NCBI GenBank assembly: GCA_963814955.1
Contig: CAWFEX010000013.1
Span: 372,001-436,000, forward strand
Length of the DNA stretch: 64,000 bases
Direction: 5' to 3'
DNA from: DATCJA01 sp963814955
Lineage (GTDB): Bacteria > Acidobacteriota > Vicinamibacteria > Vicinamibacterales > UBA2999
The notes below the pieces were generated by a model. It had not been told where the DNA came from. It saw nothing but the letters and a program-made list of their open reading frames with translations, and did not search any database. Positions 63,288-64,000 of this stretch are shown piece after piece. Position numbers and translations under genes: made by a program. The first letter of the stretch is position 1. The number at the start of each line of letters is the position of its first letter.

Positions 63288-63326
63288 GTAGGGCCGGCGT
63301 CAGTCCGGCTGAAGCCGGACACTACG
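63288..63326. repeat. REP pair fragment, GTAG at both ends
   Basis: GTAGGGCCGGCGTCAG followed by a full GTCCGGCT/AGCCGGAC palindrome whose GTAG head is on the minus strand. Between the DUF1326 and rhomboid genes. Confidence 0.8.
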
Positions 63327-63371
63327 TACACACCGCCCTGGCGTGTCAGAATCGCAGCGCGGGGAGGTGCC

Positions 63372-64000
63372 GTGTTTCCTTATCACGACGAAAACCAGAC
63401 GCAGCGCACACCGATCGTGACCATGGTGGTAATCGCCATCAACGCGGTCGCATGGCTCCTGGTACAGGGTGCGGGGTCGTCGTCGGGTGTGGCGCGTTCG
63501 GTGTGCGAGCTCGGTCTCATCCCGGGCGAGCTGACACAGTCGGTTCCGCCTGGAACGTCGTTCCCGATGGGCGAGGGTCTGGCGTGCCTCACCGATCCCG
63601 GTCCGCAGACGTTCCATCTCATCACCTCGATGTTTCTGCATGGATCCTGGATGCACCTGCTCGGCAACATGTGGTTCCTGTGGCTGTTCGGAAACAACGT
63701 GGAAGACTCGATGTCGCGGCCGCGCTTCGTGGCCTTTTATCTCTTGTCCGGCCTGGCGGCCGCACTGGCGCAGGTGGCTGCGGAACCTTCGTCGGCAGTG
63801 CCGATGGTCGGCGCCTCGGGTGCGATCAGCGGCGTCATGGGCGCGTATCTCCTTCTATTTCCGCGCGTCCGCGTGTACACAATCGTCCCGCTCGGCTTCT
63901 TCCTGCAGCAGATTGCGTTGCCGGCGTGGGTGATGCTGATCTACTGGGCGTTCCTGCAGTTCGCGGGTGGCATCACCAGCGTCGTGTCCGAGCAGTCGGG
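63372..64000 (+). CDS. Rhomboid-family intramembrane protease, 3' end missing
   Basis: The GTG at 63372 with GGGGAGGTG upstream begins FPYHDENQTQRTPIVTMVVI. 209 codons are visible. FLHGSWMHLLGNMWFLWLFG is the conserved histidine-asparagine helix and VGASGAISGVMGAYL carries the catalytic serine in GASGAISG. The catalytic histidine of the later helix lies beyond the window. Six-helix rhomboids cut membrane proteins within the bilayer; targets are unknown. The C-terminus continues past position 64000. Confidence 0.9.
   Translation, partial: MFPYHDENQTQRTPIVTMVVIAINAVAWLLVQGAGSSSGVARSVCELGLIPGELTQSVPPGTSFPMGEGLACLTDPGPQTFHLITSMFLHGSWMHLLGNMWFLWLFGNNVEDSMSRPRFVAFYLLSGLAAALAQVAAEPSSAVPMVGASGAISGVMGAYLLLFPRVRVYTIVPLGFFLQQIALPAWVMLIYWAFLQFAGGITSVVSEQS

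Overview
The window is GC-rich bacterial DNA, most likely from an Acidobacteriota genome of the Vicinamibacteria (Luteitalea-like) type. That placement is an inference from gene content: three Oar-like TonB-dependent receptors in tandem, repeated short DUF6152 proteins beside secreted DGKPDLxGIW proteins, NHL beta-propellers, DUF6644 membrane proteins, many secreted metallo-beta-lactamase-fold proteins, and very many GTAG-headed palindromic (REP-like) intergenic repeats. No rRNA, tRNA or CRISPR array was seen.

Layout. 0-2 kb: convergent NHEJ-type genes (LigD-type polymerase domain, LigC-type ATP-dependent DNA ligase). 2-5.4 kb: GlcG/HbpS protein, NHL propeller, DUF6152 protein and a frameshifted DGKPDLxGIW protein. 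5.4-6.9 kb: an IS110-family element lying exactly inside a REP palindrome. 6.9-12.8 kb: cytochrome c, STAS anti-anti-sigma protein, secreted unknowns, two DUF6644 membrane proteins and a putative zinc protease. 12.9-24.3 kb: a CadC/TolB/TPR regulator followed by three tandem Oar-like receptors; only the middle one is intact. 24.6-29 kb: more DUF6152 and DGKPDLxGIW genes and two secreted MBL-fold proteins.

29.1-48.5 kb is the accessory region of most interest. A coupled operon (zinc-ribbon/TM2 protein, M48 peptidase, CHAT-TIR fusion) is followed by an AlkD-like protein, a divergent unknown plus lipase pair, and a tight five-gene operon: fatty-acid alpha-dioxygenase-like haem enzyme, OYE-family flavin oxidoreductase with an Fe-S motif, catalase-like protein, deoxyribosyltransferase-like/TPR protein and SLOG-like protein. 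Next come a lipoprotein made of tandem 10-residue repeats, two RoxA-like dihaem cytochromes flanking a small membrane protein, a patatin lipase and a CoA-ligase-like enzyme. My reading is a lipid-release and lipid-oxidation (oxylipin-type) gene set embedded among immune-type signalling domains. The enzyme families are well supported by motifs; the joint pathway is a hypothesis.

48.6-64 kb: M20 amidohydrolase, a large regulatory-domain/haem-motif protein, MFS exporter, B3-type metallo-beta-lactamase, a second MBL protein, DUF6152 and DGKPDL genes, NHL propeller, HD-GYP-like protein, gamma-glutamyltranspeptidase, small lipoprotein, DUF1326 protein and a rhomboid protease that runs off the end.

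Caution: about 17 single-base frameshifts, several in compensating pairs, are scattered over eight otherwise conserved genes. Uncorrected sequencing errors are at least as likely as true gene decay, so the 'pseudogene' entries below mean 'reading frame broken as given'.
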